Of a stretch of 33,548 bases of DNA, positions 1 through 8,237 are shown piece by piece. The position numbers and the translations under genes were made by a program. Under the pieces are notes generated by a model. The model was not told the DNA's origin. It was given only the letters and a program-made list of their open reading frames with translations, and ran no database searches. Source of the stretch: Virgibacillus alimentarius (GTDB lineage: Bacteria; Bacillota; Bacilli; Bacillales; Amphibacillaceae); NCBI RefSeq assembly GCF_000709085.1, contig NZ_JFBD01000060.1, positions 1 to 33,548 of the forward strand, written 5' to 3'. Within the stretch, counting starts at the first letter, position 1, and each line of letters begins with the position of its first letter.

Positions 1-13
1 ATATACTGCCTAT

Positions 14-281
14 CCGGTTGATTTCCATTCTCTCCGGACGATATGCTGCTCCCTCCGGTTGATTCCTCTCCCCCTCCGGACGATATGCTCCCCCTCCGGT
101 TGATTCCTCTCCCCCTCCGGACGATATGCTGTCTTCCCGGTTGATTCCTCTCCCTCTCCGGTTGATATGCTGTCCCTCCGGTTGATTCCTCTCCCTCTCC
201 GGTCGATATCTCCTCTCTCCGGTTGATACTCCACCCCCTCCGGTTGATTCCCCACTCTCTCCGGGTGATACTCCGCCGCCC
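14..281 (+). repeat. Tandem array of ~20.5-bp CCGG..GAT motif, 13 units (array 1)
   Basis: Units with a CCGG core start at 14, 34, 55, 76, 96, 117, 137, 158, 178, 199, 219, 240 and 261, so spacing is 20 or 21 bp throughout. The core is CCGG(T/A)(T/C)GAT followed by TTC/TCC or by ATG/ATC/ACT. The GATT and GATA forms alternate strictly for the first ten units, giving a 41-bp dimer. Linkers are pyrimidine-rich on this strand. Open frames through the array on the minus strand are a by-product of the absence of stop triplets in the motif: 41 is not a multiple of 3, so the frame rotates from dimer to dimer. Function unknown. Confidence 0.93.
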
Positions 282-373
282 AGACTGCTCCATGCAATTT
301 CCTAGCATGTTTCCTTCAAATTGGACATACGTATTATTGGACAGAAGTAATTCTCAACGAAGGGGGAAGGAAA

Positions 374-802
374 ATGCAATTTTATTATGGGAGTCAAATG
401 CCACTGAGGATTTTAGATGAAACGGAATTTTGGAAGGAGCAGGAAGCGGAGCATACCATTGTCATGAGGGAGCTGATGACAGATCTAGAAAAACATTATA
501 TAGATGGGCTAAATCGCTGGGAGGAAGTGCTTGAATCGACACATCAGCAGGTGCGGCGTTTTATTACATCCCTTAAGCGCAGTAACTATCACATTTCTCC
601 TCCTCTCTATCAGCAGGTGATGGAACTCGTTACATTTTGTTTGCAGGAAAGTGTCGCGTTTACCCAGTTTTGCAGACAGATTAAAACGGAGAGCCAAGCA
701 GCAAAAGGAAATCATACGGCCAAAGTAGTGATTGATCACATTATTGATGAATCGGAATATTTCATGGGAATCGCACAGACGATTTTATATGAAAAGCTTT
801 AA
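374..802 (+). CDS. DUF2935-like four-helix protein
   Basis: Predicted 142-residue soluble protein, almost entirely helical. The N-terminal stretch YYGSQMPLRILDETEFWKEQ followed by EAEHT, and the later HIIDESEYFM, resemble the DUF2935 family of Bacillaceae, a ferritin-like helical-bundle family of unknown function. Many DUF2935 proteins carry two such domains; this one has length for only one. His27 and the acidic residues around it could bind metal, as in ferritin-like folds, but this is inference. The start at 374 follows a strong Shine-Dalgarno (agggggaagg, 361-370). The gene stands alone, downstream of repeat array 1, and has its own terminator at 818-850. Family assignment is from memory of sequence style. 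Confidence 0.75.
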   Translation: MQFYYGSQMPLRILDETEFWKEQEAEHTIVMRELMTDLEKHYIDGLNRWEEVLESTHQQVRRFITSLKRSNYHISPPLYQQVMELVTFCLQESVAFTQFCRQIKTESQAAKGNHTAKVVIDHIIDESEYFMGIAQTILYEKL

Positions 803-817
803 ACTGATATTGGTGAG

Positions 818-850
818 GCGTTACTTCTGTAGTGACGCTGTTATTTTTTT
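818..850 (+). terminator. Rho-independent terminator of the DUF2935-like gene
   Basis: gcgttac (818-824) pairs with gtgacgc (832-838) across a 7-base loop with one G-U pair. It is followed by ttattttttt (841-850), 16 bases after the stop codon. Confidence 0.8.
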
Positions 851-991
851 AAAAAAGGTGAAAAGGACTGCCTTATGCTTTAACTTCCACTATTGCATTC
901 CTTTTGTAATGAGCTGACTGTTTTTAAAATAAGGACCGAGGAAACGGCACGCCAGATCAGACACCCCGCACTCCCCCTATGAGACATACGC

Positions 992-1019
992 AAAAAAGCC
1001 GCCTCTGATGAGACAGCCT
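992..1019 (-). terminator. Terminator of the small membrane protein gene
   Basis: On the minus strand GCTGTCTC, loop ATCA, GAGGCGGC (two G-U pairs), then six T. It lies immediately after the stop of the 1026-1334 gene. Confidence 0.75.
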
Positions 1020-1025
1020 CAAACA

Positions 1026-1334
1026 CTACATCGTCTTCACAACGTTGCTATCTGGCTTTAGTGCCGTGAAAAACAGCACAATTGCTGTGATGATATGCAT
1101 AATCATGCCAAGGATCGGAACCCATCCGACACAAGATGTAATAATACCTAAAATACTTCCGCCATTAGCTCCCCCGTCCTTTGAAGTAAGCAGGAGTGTG
1201 ATAATATGCAGGATTAACATGACAAATAGTGGTATCCAGCCTTGACTAATAATAAACAGTCCGCCGAAAAATGGAATGCCTAAAAATGCCTCGGCACCCC
1301 CAGTGACCCATTTCATCACTTTTGAAGGTGACAT
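1026..1334 (-). CDS. Small multi-spanning membrane protein, unknown function
   Basis: 102 residues with about three hydrophobic segments: residues ~13-29 (AEAFLGIPFFGGLFIIS), ~32-50 (GWIPLFVMLILHIITLLL) and ~63-92 (ILGIITSCVGWVPILGMIMHIITAIVLFF). Two internal stretches look alike (GWIPLFVMLILHIIT and GWVPILGMIMHIITA), which suggests an internal duplication of one helical hairpin. I do not recognise a named family. The ATG at 1334 has a good Shine-Dalgarno (gggaggaggg) about 5 bases upstream, and a terminator follows the stop, so this is probably a real monocistronic gene. Confidence 0.72.
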   Translation of the reverse strand: MSPSKVMKWVTGGAEAFLGIPFFGGLFIISQGWIPLFVMLILHIITLLLTSKDGGANGGSILGIITSCVGWVPILGMIMHIITAIVLFFTALKPDSNVVKTM

Positions 1335-1438
1335 CGGAACCCTCCTCCCTTTGACGTTCGTGCGTATTTATTTAAAGTGTTAGTTAAACATGATGATTCC
1401 ATTCAAATTTACGCGCTAATTAAGCACCTTGATATAGC

Positions 1439-1464
1439 AAAGACTACCCACTTGGGTAGTCTTT
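1439..1464 (-). terminator. Terminator of the RND efflux operon
   Basis: Perfect 11-bp stem AAAGACTACCC / GGGTAGTCTTT with a 4-base loop, directly after the RND stop codon (1468-1470). The terminal U's are part of the stem on the minus strand. The plus strand also has a T-rich tail, so it may act in both directions. Confidence 0.78.
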
Positions 1465-1467
1465 CTT

Positions 1468-4400
1468 TTATTCTACTGTTTTCTTTTTCTTTCGTCTAGT
1501 CATTTTTTTGGTTAAATCATCAAACAACGTATAGACGACTGGAATAAGCAGTAATGTAAAGATACTGGATATTGTCAGTCCGAATATGATCGTAATCGCG
1601 AGTGGCTGCTGCATTTCAGCACCTTCACCTAGTGCCAAACCAAGCGGCACCATTGCTAATACGGTTGTTAATGTTGTCATTAATATCGGACGTAACCTGT
1701 TTGGTCCTGCTTTTAGGATTGCCTCGTACGTATTCATTCCCCGTCTCTTTAGAATATTAATATAATCGACGAGTACGATCGAGTTATTAACGACGATCCC
1801 CGCGAGCATAATAATTCCGATGAAGGCTGGTATGCTCAGCGGTAAGTCGGTAACGAACAAGCCAACCATGACACCGACTACCGTTGCAGGCATTGAGAAC
1901 ATAATGATGAATGGGAATAAGAAGTTCTCAAATTGAATGGCCATCACAGCATATACGAGGAAAATCGAGAACACCAACGCTAAGGCTAAGTCCGTGAATG
2001 ATTCTGTCATATCCTCTGCTTGCCCGCCTATTTGATAGCTGTATCCTTCTGGAAAATTCATTTGATCCAGTTCGGCCTCGACATCCCCTACAACACTCAT
2101 CAAATCACGGTCGACGATATCGCTCGTCACGTTCATCTGCGGCTGCTGATTTTCCCGCAGTAATGTAACAGGACCTTGGATCTCTTTTAAATTCGCAATT
2201 TCTCTTAAAGGGATGCTTGCTCCAGATTGCGATTGAATGTTCATCCCTTCTAAATCATTGATACTGCTTCGTTCACCTTCCGGATAAAGAAGTGTTACAT
2301 CCATCTCTTCCCCTTCTTCGCGATACTGTGTTGCCAACTGACCGGTGAATTGAAGCTGAATTTGATTTGTAATTTGTTCTTCCGTTAAACCATATTCTGC
2401 TGCTTTGTCCTCATCAATTTCAATAGTCATTTGCGGAACACCTTCAGATGCCGCTGACTCAGGATTATAAACACCTTTTACTTTGGAAATGTTTGTGACA
2501 ATTTGATCGGCAAGTTCGGTTAATACCTTATGATCCGTTCCTTTCAGCTGAATTTGGATGGGATCGCCCATTTCCATCCCGCTATCCATGGAACTAACCG
2601 TGATTTCAGCCCCTGGAATGGTCTGAAGGTCTTTATCCATCTCCTGCACAATTTCTTTTGTTGTTTTTTCTCTGTCTGAGGATGGGATAAGCTGCATCGT
2701 AAATGTTGCCTGATTCACGCTCGATCCCATTCCAAGATCATCCGTACCTACACTGGCAAAACTCATTTCAGTTGTTTCATCATATTTAGTTAATTTCTTA
2801 TTTACCTTTTCGGTAATAGCTTCTGTATGTTCTAATGAGCTACCTGGTGCTGTTTCAACCCTGATTTCAATTTGCCCCTGGTCTGAAGCAGGAATAAATT
2901 CTGCACCGATAAATGGCGTTAATGCCAAGCTGGCGACAATTGCTATCAGTGTTCCACCTACCGTTGTTTTGCGGTGTTTCAGCACCCATTTTAAGACACG
3001 CTGATAGCCATTATTAACACGCCCAAGAAAACGGTCAAACCAATATCTTCTTCCCTGGTCTTTATCGATGACTTTCCAAAGCAGCTTCGATGAAAGCATC
3101 GGCACTAATGTTACCGCAACAACCAAGGATGTAATCAGTGAAAAGGAAACAGCCAGTGCAAGTGGTGTAAATAAATCCGACGCTATACCTTCCACGTAGA
3201 TAATTGGTAAAAACACAACTAATGTTGTTGTCGTTGACGCAATAACAGCTGGTGCCAGTTCCGAAGCACCTTTTGTAGCTGATTCAAATAAGCTGTAGCC
3301 GCGTTGCCTGTAGGAATAGACATTTTCTAAAATAACAATCGAGCTGTCGACCATCATCCCTAGCCCCAAGGCCAATCCACCGAGCGTTAAGACGTTCAGT
3401 GTCTCGCCTGTAAAGTACATTAATGCAAAGGTAGCGATAATTGCAATTGGAATCGATAATCCAATAACAACCGTTGCACGTATACTCTTTAAGAATAGAA
3501 GCAATACAAAGACGGAAATAATGCCACCGATTAAAATGTTCTTCACAACGGAATCAATTGACATTTGAATGAATTCCGATGTATCGATGACGACATCTAA
3601 ACTTACATCATCTGGCAGTTCTTTATTTAAATCTTCCATGCCGCTTCGGATATTCTTTGCAACGTCAACCGTATTGCCGTCTGTTTTTTTCATAATGGAC
3701 AAGACCATTGATGATTTTCCATTCACAAGTACTTCGGATGAATTTTCTTTAAAAGTATCTTTTACTTCGGCAACATCTTCCACATGAATGGTTGACTCGG
3801 ATTCTGTCTGAATAATCGTACGCTCAATATCTTCTAATGATTCAAATTCACCTGTCACTCTTAATTGAAGGTCCTGATTTCCTTTGTCAATTTGTCCGAC
3901 GGATACAGATTTATTCGAACTGTTCAATGATTCGACGAGTGCTTGTGGGGAGACACCATACTGCTGTAGTTTTGCTTGGTCGAGAATTAATTGAATTTCT
4001 CGTTCTTTTGCTCCTTCAACTGTAACGGAAGCTACTCCTCCTTGCCGTTCAAAATAAGGAACAATTTGCTCATCCGCAATTTTTGTTAATGCTTCAGGCT
4101 CTTTTCCTGTCAGACCAATCCACATGACTGGCATTTGCTCCGGGCTAAATCGCATAATATTTGGATCCCCAGCCCGTTCTGGTAAAGCGCCTTTTATTTG
4201 ATCTACTTTTTCTCTGACATCCAGTAGTGCTTGATCAAGATCAGTTCCATTTTTAAACATCATCAATACCAAGGACGCGCCTGATTGTGACTGTGATTGA
4301 ACAGTCTCAATGCCTTCAACTGAACTGACCGAGGATTCAATTGGCCGGCTGATTAAGTTTTCAACTTCTTCCGGTGCTGCATCTTCATAGTTTGTAGCGA

Positions 4401-4539
4401 CAACAGCAACTGGCAGATCAATCTTTGGGAAAAGATCAATAACCAGACTGCGGACAGATACAACGCCAAGTGCAATGACGGCAAGAACGATCATGATCAC
4501 ACCAACTGGTCGTTTAACTGATGTATTTACTAACTTCAC
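1468..4539 (-). CDS. RND-family efflux transporter, SwrC/YerP-like
   Basis: 1023-residue inner-membrane RND (AcrB/HAE1-type) proton-driven exporter. TM1 lies near residues 12-31 after the family-typical VKRPVGVIM. A large extracytoplasmic loop follows, then TM2-6 (~335-480), a second loop, and TM8-12 (~850-1005). The TM4 motif GLGMMVDSSIVILEN puts Asp398 at the AcrB D407 position, with Ser399 in place of D408. The TM10 motif GIVVNNSIVLVDY has Asn918 where AcrB has Lys940. B. subtilis SwrC, of similar length, gives surfactin self-resistance; the substrate here is unknown. The start is GTG at 4539, three bases after the adaptor stop, which suggests translational coupling. It is the last gene of a tetR-adaptor-RND cluster. 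Confidence 0.93.
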   Translation of the reverse strand: MKLVNTSVKRPVGVIMIVLAVIALGVVSVRSLVIDLFPKIDLPVAVVATNYEDAAPEEVENLISRPIESSVSSVEGIETVQSQSQSGASLVLMMFKNGTDLDQALLDVREKVDQIKGALPERAGDPNIMRFSPEQMPVMWIGLTGKEPEALTKIADEQIVPYFERQGGVASVTVEGAKEREIQLILDQAKLQQYGVSPQALVESLNSSNKSVSVGQIDKGNQDLQLRVTGEFESLEDIERTIIQTESESTIHVEDVAEVKDTFKENSSEVLVNGKSSMVLSIMKKTDGNTVDVAKNIRSGMEDLNKELPDDVSLDVVIDTSEFIQMSIDSVVKNILIGGIISVFVLLLFLKSIRATVVIGLSIPIAIIATFALMYFTGETLNVLTLGGLALGLGMMVDSSIVILENVYSYRQRGYSLFESATKGASELAPAVIASTTTTLVVFLPIIYVEGIASDLFTPLALAVSFSLITSLVVAVTLVPMLSSKLLWKVIDKDQGRRYWFDRFLGRVNNGYQRVLKWVLKHRKTTVGGTLIAIVASLALTPFIGAEFIPASDQGQIEIRVETAPGSSLEHTEAITEKVNKKLTKYDETTEMSFASVGTDDLGMGSSVNQATFTMQLIPSSDREKTTKEIVQEMDKDLQTIPGAEITVSSMDSGMEMGDPIQIQLKGTDHKVLTELADQIVTNISKVKGVYNPESAASEGVPQMTIEIDEDKAAEYGLTEEQITNQIQLQFTGQLATQYREEGEEMDVTLLYPEGERSSINDLEGMNIQSQSGASIPLREIANLKEIQGPVTLLRENQQPQMNVTSDIVDRDLMSVVGDVEAELDQMNFPEGYSYQIGGQAEDMTESFTDLALALVFSIFLVYAVMAIQFENFLFPFIIMFSMPATVVGVMVGLFVTDLPLSIPAFIGIIMLAGIVVNNSIVLVDYINILKRRGMNTYEAILKAGPNRLRPILMTTLTTVLAMVPLGLALGEGAEMQQPLAITIIFGLTISSIFTLLLIPVVYTLFDDLTKKMTRRKKKKTVE

Positions 4540-4542
4540 CGC

Positions 4543-5403
4543 TTATTCCCCGCTTTCTTTCACAACGTTTACCTGATCGCCATCTGAAAGTGTTAGCTGG
4601 CCAGTTGTCACAACTTGATCGCCATCTTCTACTTTCCCTTCAATTGCTGTTTTATCTGATTGCGTTTCTTTTATGTTAACTTCCATTTTAACTGCTTTAT
4701 CTTTTTTTATGACATAAATAAATGTTTCATCACTTGTTTCGACAATCGCTTCTGTCGGCAGAATGATTGCATCTTTGACACGTTTTTCTGGAATATGCAC
4801 CTCAGCCACCGATCCAGGTAAAATGTCTAGATCTTCCTCTTCTAGTTCTGCTGCGACCGTATACATTCCCGTTTCATCCGGCATCGAATCAATAGATAGC
4901 ACTTCTGCTTTGTATTTCTCACCATCAATCTCTGTGTTAAGCTTATCTTCTTTTTCTAGCAATTTTTGCATATCCGCAGTAACAGAAAAATTAATTTTCA
5001 TCGTATCTGTATCAATGATGACAGCTAACGGCTCTTCATTTGAAACAATTTCCCCTTCACTAGCGTTTAAATTAGCCACTTTGCCCGATTCTTGTGCCTT
5101 GATTGTTTGACTTCCAGCAGGTGACTGAATCGTAGCGATTTTTTCATCTTTATCCACGTTATCCCCATTCTTTGCTTCTAAAGAATCTAGTTCACCAGGA
5201 TTCTCGACCATGATCGGGGTCGAACTTCCAGGTTGGATACGCCCGTATACGGATTCTTCCATCGTAAGATCGCCTTTTTCCGCTTCAATCGTTTCAACCG
5301 ATGTAACCCTATCCTCCTCTTTCGTCTTCGCTTCTTCCTCATTACATGCCGCTAAACTACTTACCAATAAAATGGCGACCATCCCCAGCAGTATTTTTTT
5401 CAT
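4543..5403 (-). CDS. RND efflux periplasmic-adaptor-type lipoprotein (HlyD/MFP family)
   Basis: 286-residue membrane fusion protein that should pair with the downstream RND pump. The N-terminus is a lipoprotein signal ending LVSSLAAC with lipidated Cys20. A barrel-sandwich/lipoyl half-motif covers ~residues 65-130 (PGELDSLEAKNGDNVDKDEKI, then SGKVANLNASEGEIV). Beta-barrel segments and a C-terminal GQLTLSDGDQV region follow. It lacks the long coiled-coil hairpin of Gram-negative adaptors, as expected with no outer membrane. I chose the ATG at 5403 because gagaggag lies 8 bases upstream; an in-frame TTG at 5421 has no ribosome site. Confidence 0.9.
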   Translation of the reverse strand: MKKILLGMVAILLVSSLAACNEEEAKTKEEDRVTSVETIEAEKGDLTMEESVYGRIQPGSSTPIMVENPGELDSLEAKNGDNVDKDEKIATIQSPAGSQTIKAQESGKVANLNASEGEIVSNEEPLAVIIDTDTMKINFSVTADMQKLLEKEDKLNTEIDGEKYKAEVLSIDSMPDETGMYTVAAELEEEDLDILPGSVAEVHIPEKRVKDAIILPTEAIVETSDETFIYVIKKDKAVKMEVNIKETQSDKTAIEGKVEDGDQVVTTGQLTLSDGDQVNVVKESGE

Positions 5404-5439
5404 TTGTTGCTCTCCTCTCAAATCAATTTTTTCATCGAA

Positions 5440-6312
5440 TTAATCCAATAATTCTACGTTTAATCGTCTTGCTATCTCCTGACATTCATCTTTTAATCCA
5501 TCTATCCGCACGAAATGGGCAAGCAGACCTTGGATTATGATTGTCTGTGGCTCTTCTTTACGCATTTCTTTTCGCAGTTCATCCCGCACTTCGTAAAGTT
5601 TTTCTACTTCCTCTCCTTGATGATATAAGTGATCTATCTTCGCTTCTAGATGAAATAAAACATCCTCTAACTCACTTTCAAGCAGAGACACCTCATATTT
5701 ATATGGCAGCATTTCCTCTGTTATGAGTGCATCCTCTTTTCCTCTCATCATCCCGTAGACAATATCGTCCAGACGCTTCATCAAGAAACTCCCGATTCGC
5801 TCGGCACTTATGTCTATATGATCAATAACAATACATTTAAAATAACTGTGCATCAAACCTTCTAACTGAATAATGCTATCGACTAAGTAAGGTTTCATGT
5901 GCTCTCCGTAAATCGCATAAATACTTTGCTTCAGCCAATGAAAACTTCTTATATTTGTCTGTTTGATAAGATCGTCGGCACTTTTTCCCATCGAAATGTC
6001 TTCACGTAAATGCATGATGATAAAACCTTTATATTTAAATATGTATTCGGTTAATACCGTCATTTGTTTCGCTAATCTTTGTCTAGGAGGGATGTTTTCC
6101 AACCCTACCGCTTCCATTCGTTCAAATATTTGCTTCTGGAAATGCTCGATGGCAGATGCAATAAATGTTTCCTTTGAATGAAAGTAAAGGTAAAATCCTC
6201 CCTTCGATATACCTGCATCCGTTGCAATTTCCTGGATAGACGTTTGATGGTAGCCTTTCGTAGCGAATAATTTCACGCCCGATTCAATTAACTTTCGCTT
6301 TTTTTCATTCAT
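5440..6312 (-). CDS. TetR/AcrR-family transcriptional regulator of the efflux operon
   Basis: 290 residues. The N-terminal TetR helix-turn-helix spans ~residues 8-54 (LIESGVKLFATKGYHQTSI, then EIATDAGISKGGFYLYFHSKE). The C-terminal ligand/dimer part is longer than usual (TetR proteins are often ~190-210 residues) and adds a charged, probably coiled-coil stretch at ~205-250. ATG 6312 is preceded by aggtgg at 5 bases. The gene begins the tetR-adaptor-RND cluster, and a perfect palindrome sits at 6336-6355 just upstream, so autoregulation together with the pump is likely. The inducer is not predictable from sequence. Confidence 0.9.
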   Translation of the reverse strand: MNEKKRKLIESGVKLFATKGYHQTSIQEIATDAGISKGGFYLYFHSKETFIASAIEHFQKQIFERMEAVGLENIPPRQRLAKQMTVLTEYIFKYKGFIIMHLREDISMGKSADDLIKQTNIRSFHWLKQSIYAIYGEHMKPYLVDSIIQLEGLMHSYFKCIVIDHIDISAERIGSFLMKRLDDIVYGMMRGKEDALITEEMLPYKYEVSLLESELEDVLFHLEAKIDHLYHQGEEVEKLYEVRDELRKEMRKEEPQTIIIQGLLAHFVRIDGLKDECQEIARRLNVELLD

Positions 6313-6335
6313 TTTACCACCTGTTTTTAGCGTTC

Positions 6336-6355
6336 GTGACTGACCGGTCAGTCAC
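6336..6355. promoter_or_regulatory. Perfect 20-bp palindromic TetR-type operator
   Basis: gtgactgaccggtcagtcac is identical to its own reverse complement and lies 23 bases upstream of the tetR start codon. The core TGACCGGTCA form is typical of TetR-family operators. Its position would let the regulator block transcription of its own gene and the pump genes. Confidence 0.85.
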
Positions 6356-6558
6356 TCCCCTCTATAAAATTAATAATCACTTACTTTTATCCTTCTATAT
6401 CATACACGGATAGAACCCTATGTTGCAAGCAATATACTGTGATATTTCTGTGAATAAAAAGTCGTACGCCTGAGGTGACTGTATGAAAAAATTAATGATG
6501 ACCGAATATCCAAGCTAGGCCAACCATAGGCATCAATTTGTGAATGCTTACCGAAATT

Positions 6559-6598
6559 AAAAACAGAAAAACCGTTTCCCAGTGGAACAGGAAACGGT
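6559..6598 (-). terminator. Terminator of the acidic lipoprotein gene
   Basis: On the minus strand ACCGTTTCC pairs with GGAAACGGT (6571-6579 with 6590-6598), followed by TTTTCTGTTTTT. It lies ~33 bases past the stop. Confidence 0.82.
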
Positions 6599-6630
6599 AA
6601 ACATTAACGGTATGTTTTATTAGTTTTCAT

Positions 6631-6948
6631 TTACTCGACAAGATTGTCATCTTTATTGTCCTTATTGTCCGTGTCTTCATTCTCTAAATTATTCTCGCTG
6701 TCGGAATCTCTTTCCATCATGTTATCGTCTCTTTCCTGATCCATGTCATCATCTTGATCCGTACCTTGATCATTATCGTTCAAATTCGTATTATCGTCTT
6801 CTTGATCAAGTGGTGTCTCTTGATCCTCTTCCACCGGACCATTTTCATCATCTACTGGATCATTTTCATCACCCGCTGTACCACAGGCTGTCATTAAGGT
6901 TAAAGCAAACAGCGGAGTTCCCAGTCTTAATAACCACTTTTTACTCAC
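6631..6948 (-). CDS. Small highly acidic lipoprotein, unknown function
   Basis: 105 residues. A signal peptide with lipobox ending LTLMTAC (Cys22) is followed by ~80 residues of almost pure Asp/Glu/Asn/Gln low-complexity sequence (repeated DDEN, EDQE, DQGTDQDDD, NKDNKDD). It is probably membrane-anchored, disordered and extracytoplasmic. Such tails can bind cations, and acidic surface proteins are common in halotolerant Bacillaceae, but no function can be assigned. The start is GTG at 6948 with ggaggg about 7 bases upstream. It has its own terminator. Confidence 0.8.
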   Translation of the reverse strand: MSKKWLLRLGTPLFALTLMTACGTAGDENDPVDDENGPVEEDQETPLDQEDDNTNLNDNDQGTDQDDDMDQERDDNMMERDSDSENNLENEDTDNKDNKDDNLVE

Positions 6949-7111
6949 GTTTATCCCTCCCTTCTTATGTATTCTCGCCCTTAGGTTTACCCATTTAAAA
7001 AAGGAAATACATGCAAATTTTCATTTCCGCATGAAATCGTTTCGTGTGATGCAGATGGGAGGAACTAGAAATACATACCAAAAAAGGGAATCGAAGTCTA
7101 ATCTTATTCCC

Positions 7112-7149
7112 GTACAGGCCCTTCCCAGTTATGTTAAAATTATTTTAAC
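7112..7149 (+). promoter_or_regulatory. selD promoter with extended -10 and overlapping palindrome
   Basis: TG-T-TAAAAT (7132-7140) is an extended -10 with only a weak -35 candidate ~17-18 bases upstream. A 17-base palindrome GTTAAAATTATTTTAAC (7133-7149) overlaps the -10 and likely +1, where a repressor could act. The AT composition makes a chance palindrome possible. Confidence 0.5.
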
Positions 7150-7175
7150 AATCTACTTAGAAAAGGTGATGGAAA

Positions 7176-8219
7176 ATGGATCATCCAATTAAGCTAACAG
7201 CATTATCATCCAAAGGAGGATGCGGCTGTAAAATAGGGCCTCAAGACCTCAAGGAAGTATTACATACATTGCCGCCTGCTGCCCTAAACCCAGATTTACT
7301 TGTTGGACTTGATACGAGTGATGACGCTGGCGTGTACCGATTAAATGCGAATACCGCTCTCGTTCAGACGGTAGACTTTTTCACGCCGATCGTTAATCAT
7401 CCGTACGATTTCGGGCAAGTAGCAGCAGCAAATGCCATAAGTGATGTCTACGCAATGGGCGGAAAGCCAATTACTGCGCTGAATATCGTTGCTTTCCCCA
7501 TCTCCACGCTTGATAAACAAATCCTTGCTGACATCCTTCGTGGTGCTGGCGATAAATTGAAAGAAGCGAATGTAACGCTTGTCGGCGGTCATTCGATTGA
7601 CGATCAAGAGCCAAAATTCGGACTTGCCGTCACAGGTGTTGTTCACCCGGATAAAGTAAAAACAAATGCAGGTGCCAAGCCTGGAGATAAATTGATATTG
7701 ACAAAGCCAATCGGGGTCGGGATTTTAACTTCCTCGCTTAAAAAAGATTTGCTTGCTGAGGACGAAATCAAACGTGTTACAAATGTGATGACAACCTTAA
7801 ACAAAACAGCCTCTGAAACCATGGAGAACTATAATGTCCATGCTTCCACAGATGTAACTGGTTTCGGCCTGCTTGGTCATGCATCTGAAATGGCTGCTGG
7901 CAGTGATGTTGGATTAATCATTTATCACAAACAAGTACCAATCTTGCCGCGTGTCAAGGAACTGGCAACATCCGGAGCTGTACCTGGCGGATCAAAAAAT
8001 AACTTTGCTCATTTAAAAGACATCGTTACCTATCCAGCGAACATGGATCAAGTCGATAAATGGATTTTATGTGATGCAGTTACATCTGGTGGTCTCCTTA
8101 TCGCTGTTCATGAAGATGATGCAGAACCAATGCTTTCGGACTTACAAGATAAAGGGGTGGAGGCAAGGATGATCGGAGAAATTACAGCTGAATATCAAGG
8201 TAAAATTATCGTTGAATAG
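7176..8219 (+). CDS. selD: Selenide, water dikinase (selenophosphate synthetase)
   Basis: 347-residue cytosolic enzyme that makes selenophosphate from selenide and ATP. The glycine-rich N-terminus SSKGGCGCKIGP carries catalytic Cys16 and Lys19 (E. coli Cys17/Lys20). Also typical are LLVGLDTSDDAGVY, the metal-binding QTVDFFTPIV, NAISDVYAMGG, LVGGHSIDD, and the C-terminal DVTGFGLLGHASEMA and SGGLL motifs. Position 16 is Cys, not selenocysteine. ATG 7176 follows aaggtgatg. selU begins within 18 bases, so the two form an operon supplying selenium for tRNA modification. Confidence 0.97.
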   Translation: MDHPIKLTALSSKGGCGCKIGPQDLKEVLHTLPPAALNPDLLVGLDTSDDAGVYRLNANTALVQTVDFFTPIVNHPYDFGQVAAANAISDVYAMGGKPITALNIVAFPISTLDKQILADILRGAGDKLKEANVTLVGGHSIDDQEPKFGLAVTGVVHPDKVKTNAGAKPGDKLILTKPIGVGILTSSLKKDLLAEDEIKRVTNVMTTLNKTASETMENYNVHASTDVTGFGLLGHASEMAAGSDVGLIIYHKQVPILPRVKELATSGAVPGGSKNNFAHLKDIVTYPANMDQVDKWILCDAVTSGGLLIAVHEDDAEPMLSDLQDKGVEARMIGEITAEYQGKIIVE

Positions 8220-8237
8220 TTGAAGAGGTGTTTGAAA

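Larger units (their letters stand above)
6313..6630. other. Intergenic region between tetR and the acidic lipoprotein gene
   Basis: 318 bases holding the TetR operator (6336-6355), an AT-rich stretch that presumably carries the tetR promoter on the minus strand (TATAGA-like elements without a clear -35), and the lipoprotein terminator (6559-6598). A plus-strand ATG at 6483 opens an 11-codon frame that I do not accept as a gene. Confidence 0.6.

Noticed and set aside
320-343. Direct repeat attggaca with 16-bp period before the DUF2935-like gene
   Set aside because: Only two copies; neither gives a promoter with a sensible -10, so no function can be argued.
6483-6518. Short frame beginning MKKLMMTEYPS
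   Set aside because: Eleven codons only, and nothing downstream in frame; a leader or remnant cannot be supported.
7176-8219. Selenocysteine in SelD
   Set aside because: The active-site codon is TGC (Cys), and the frame has no internal TGA.
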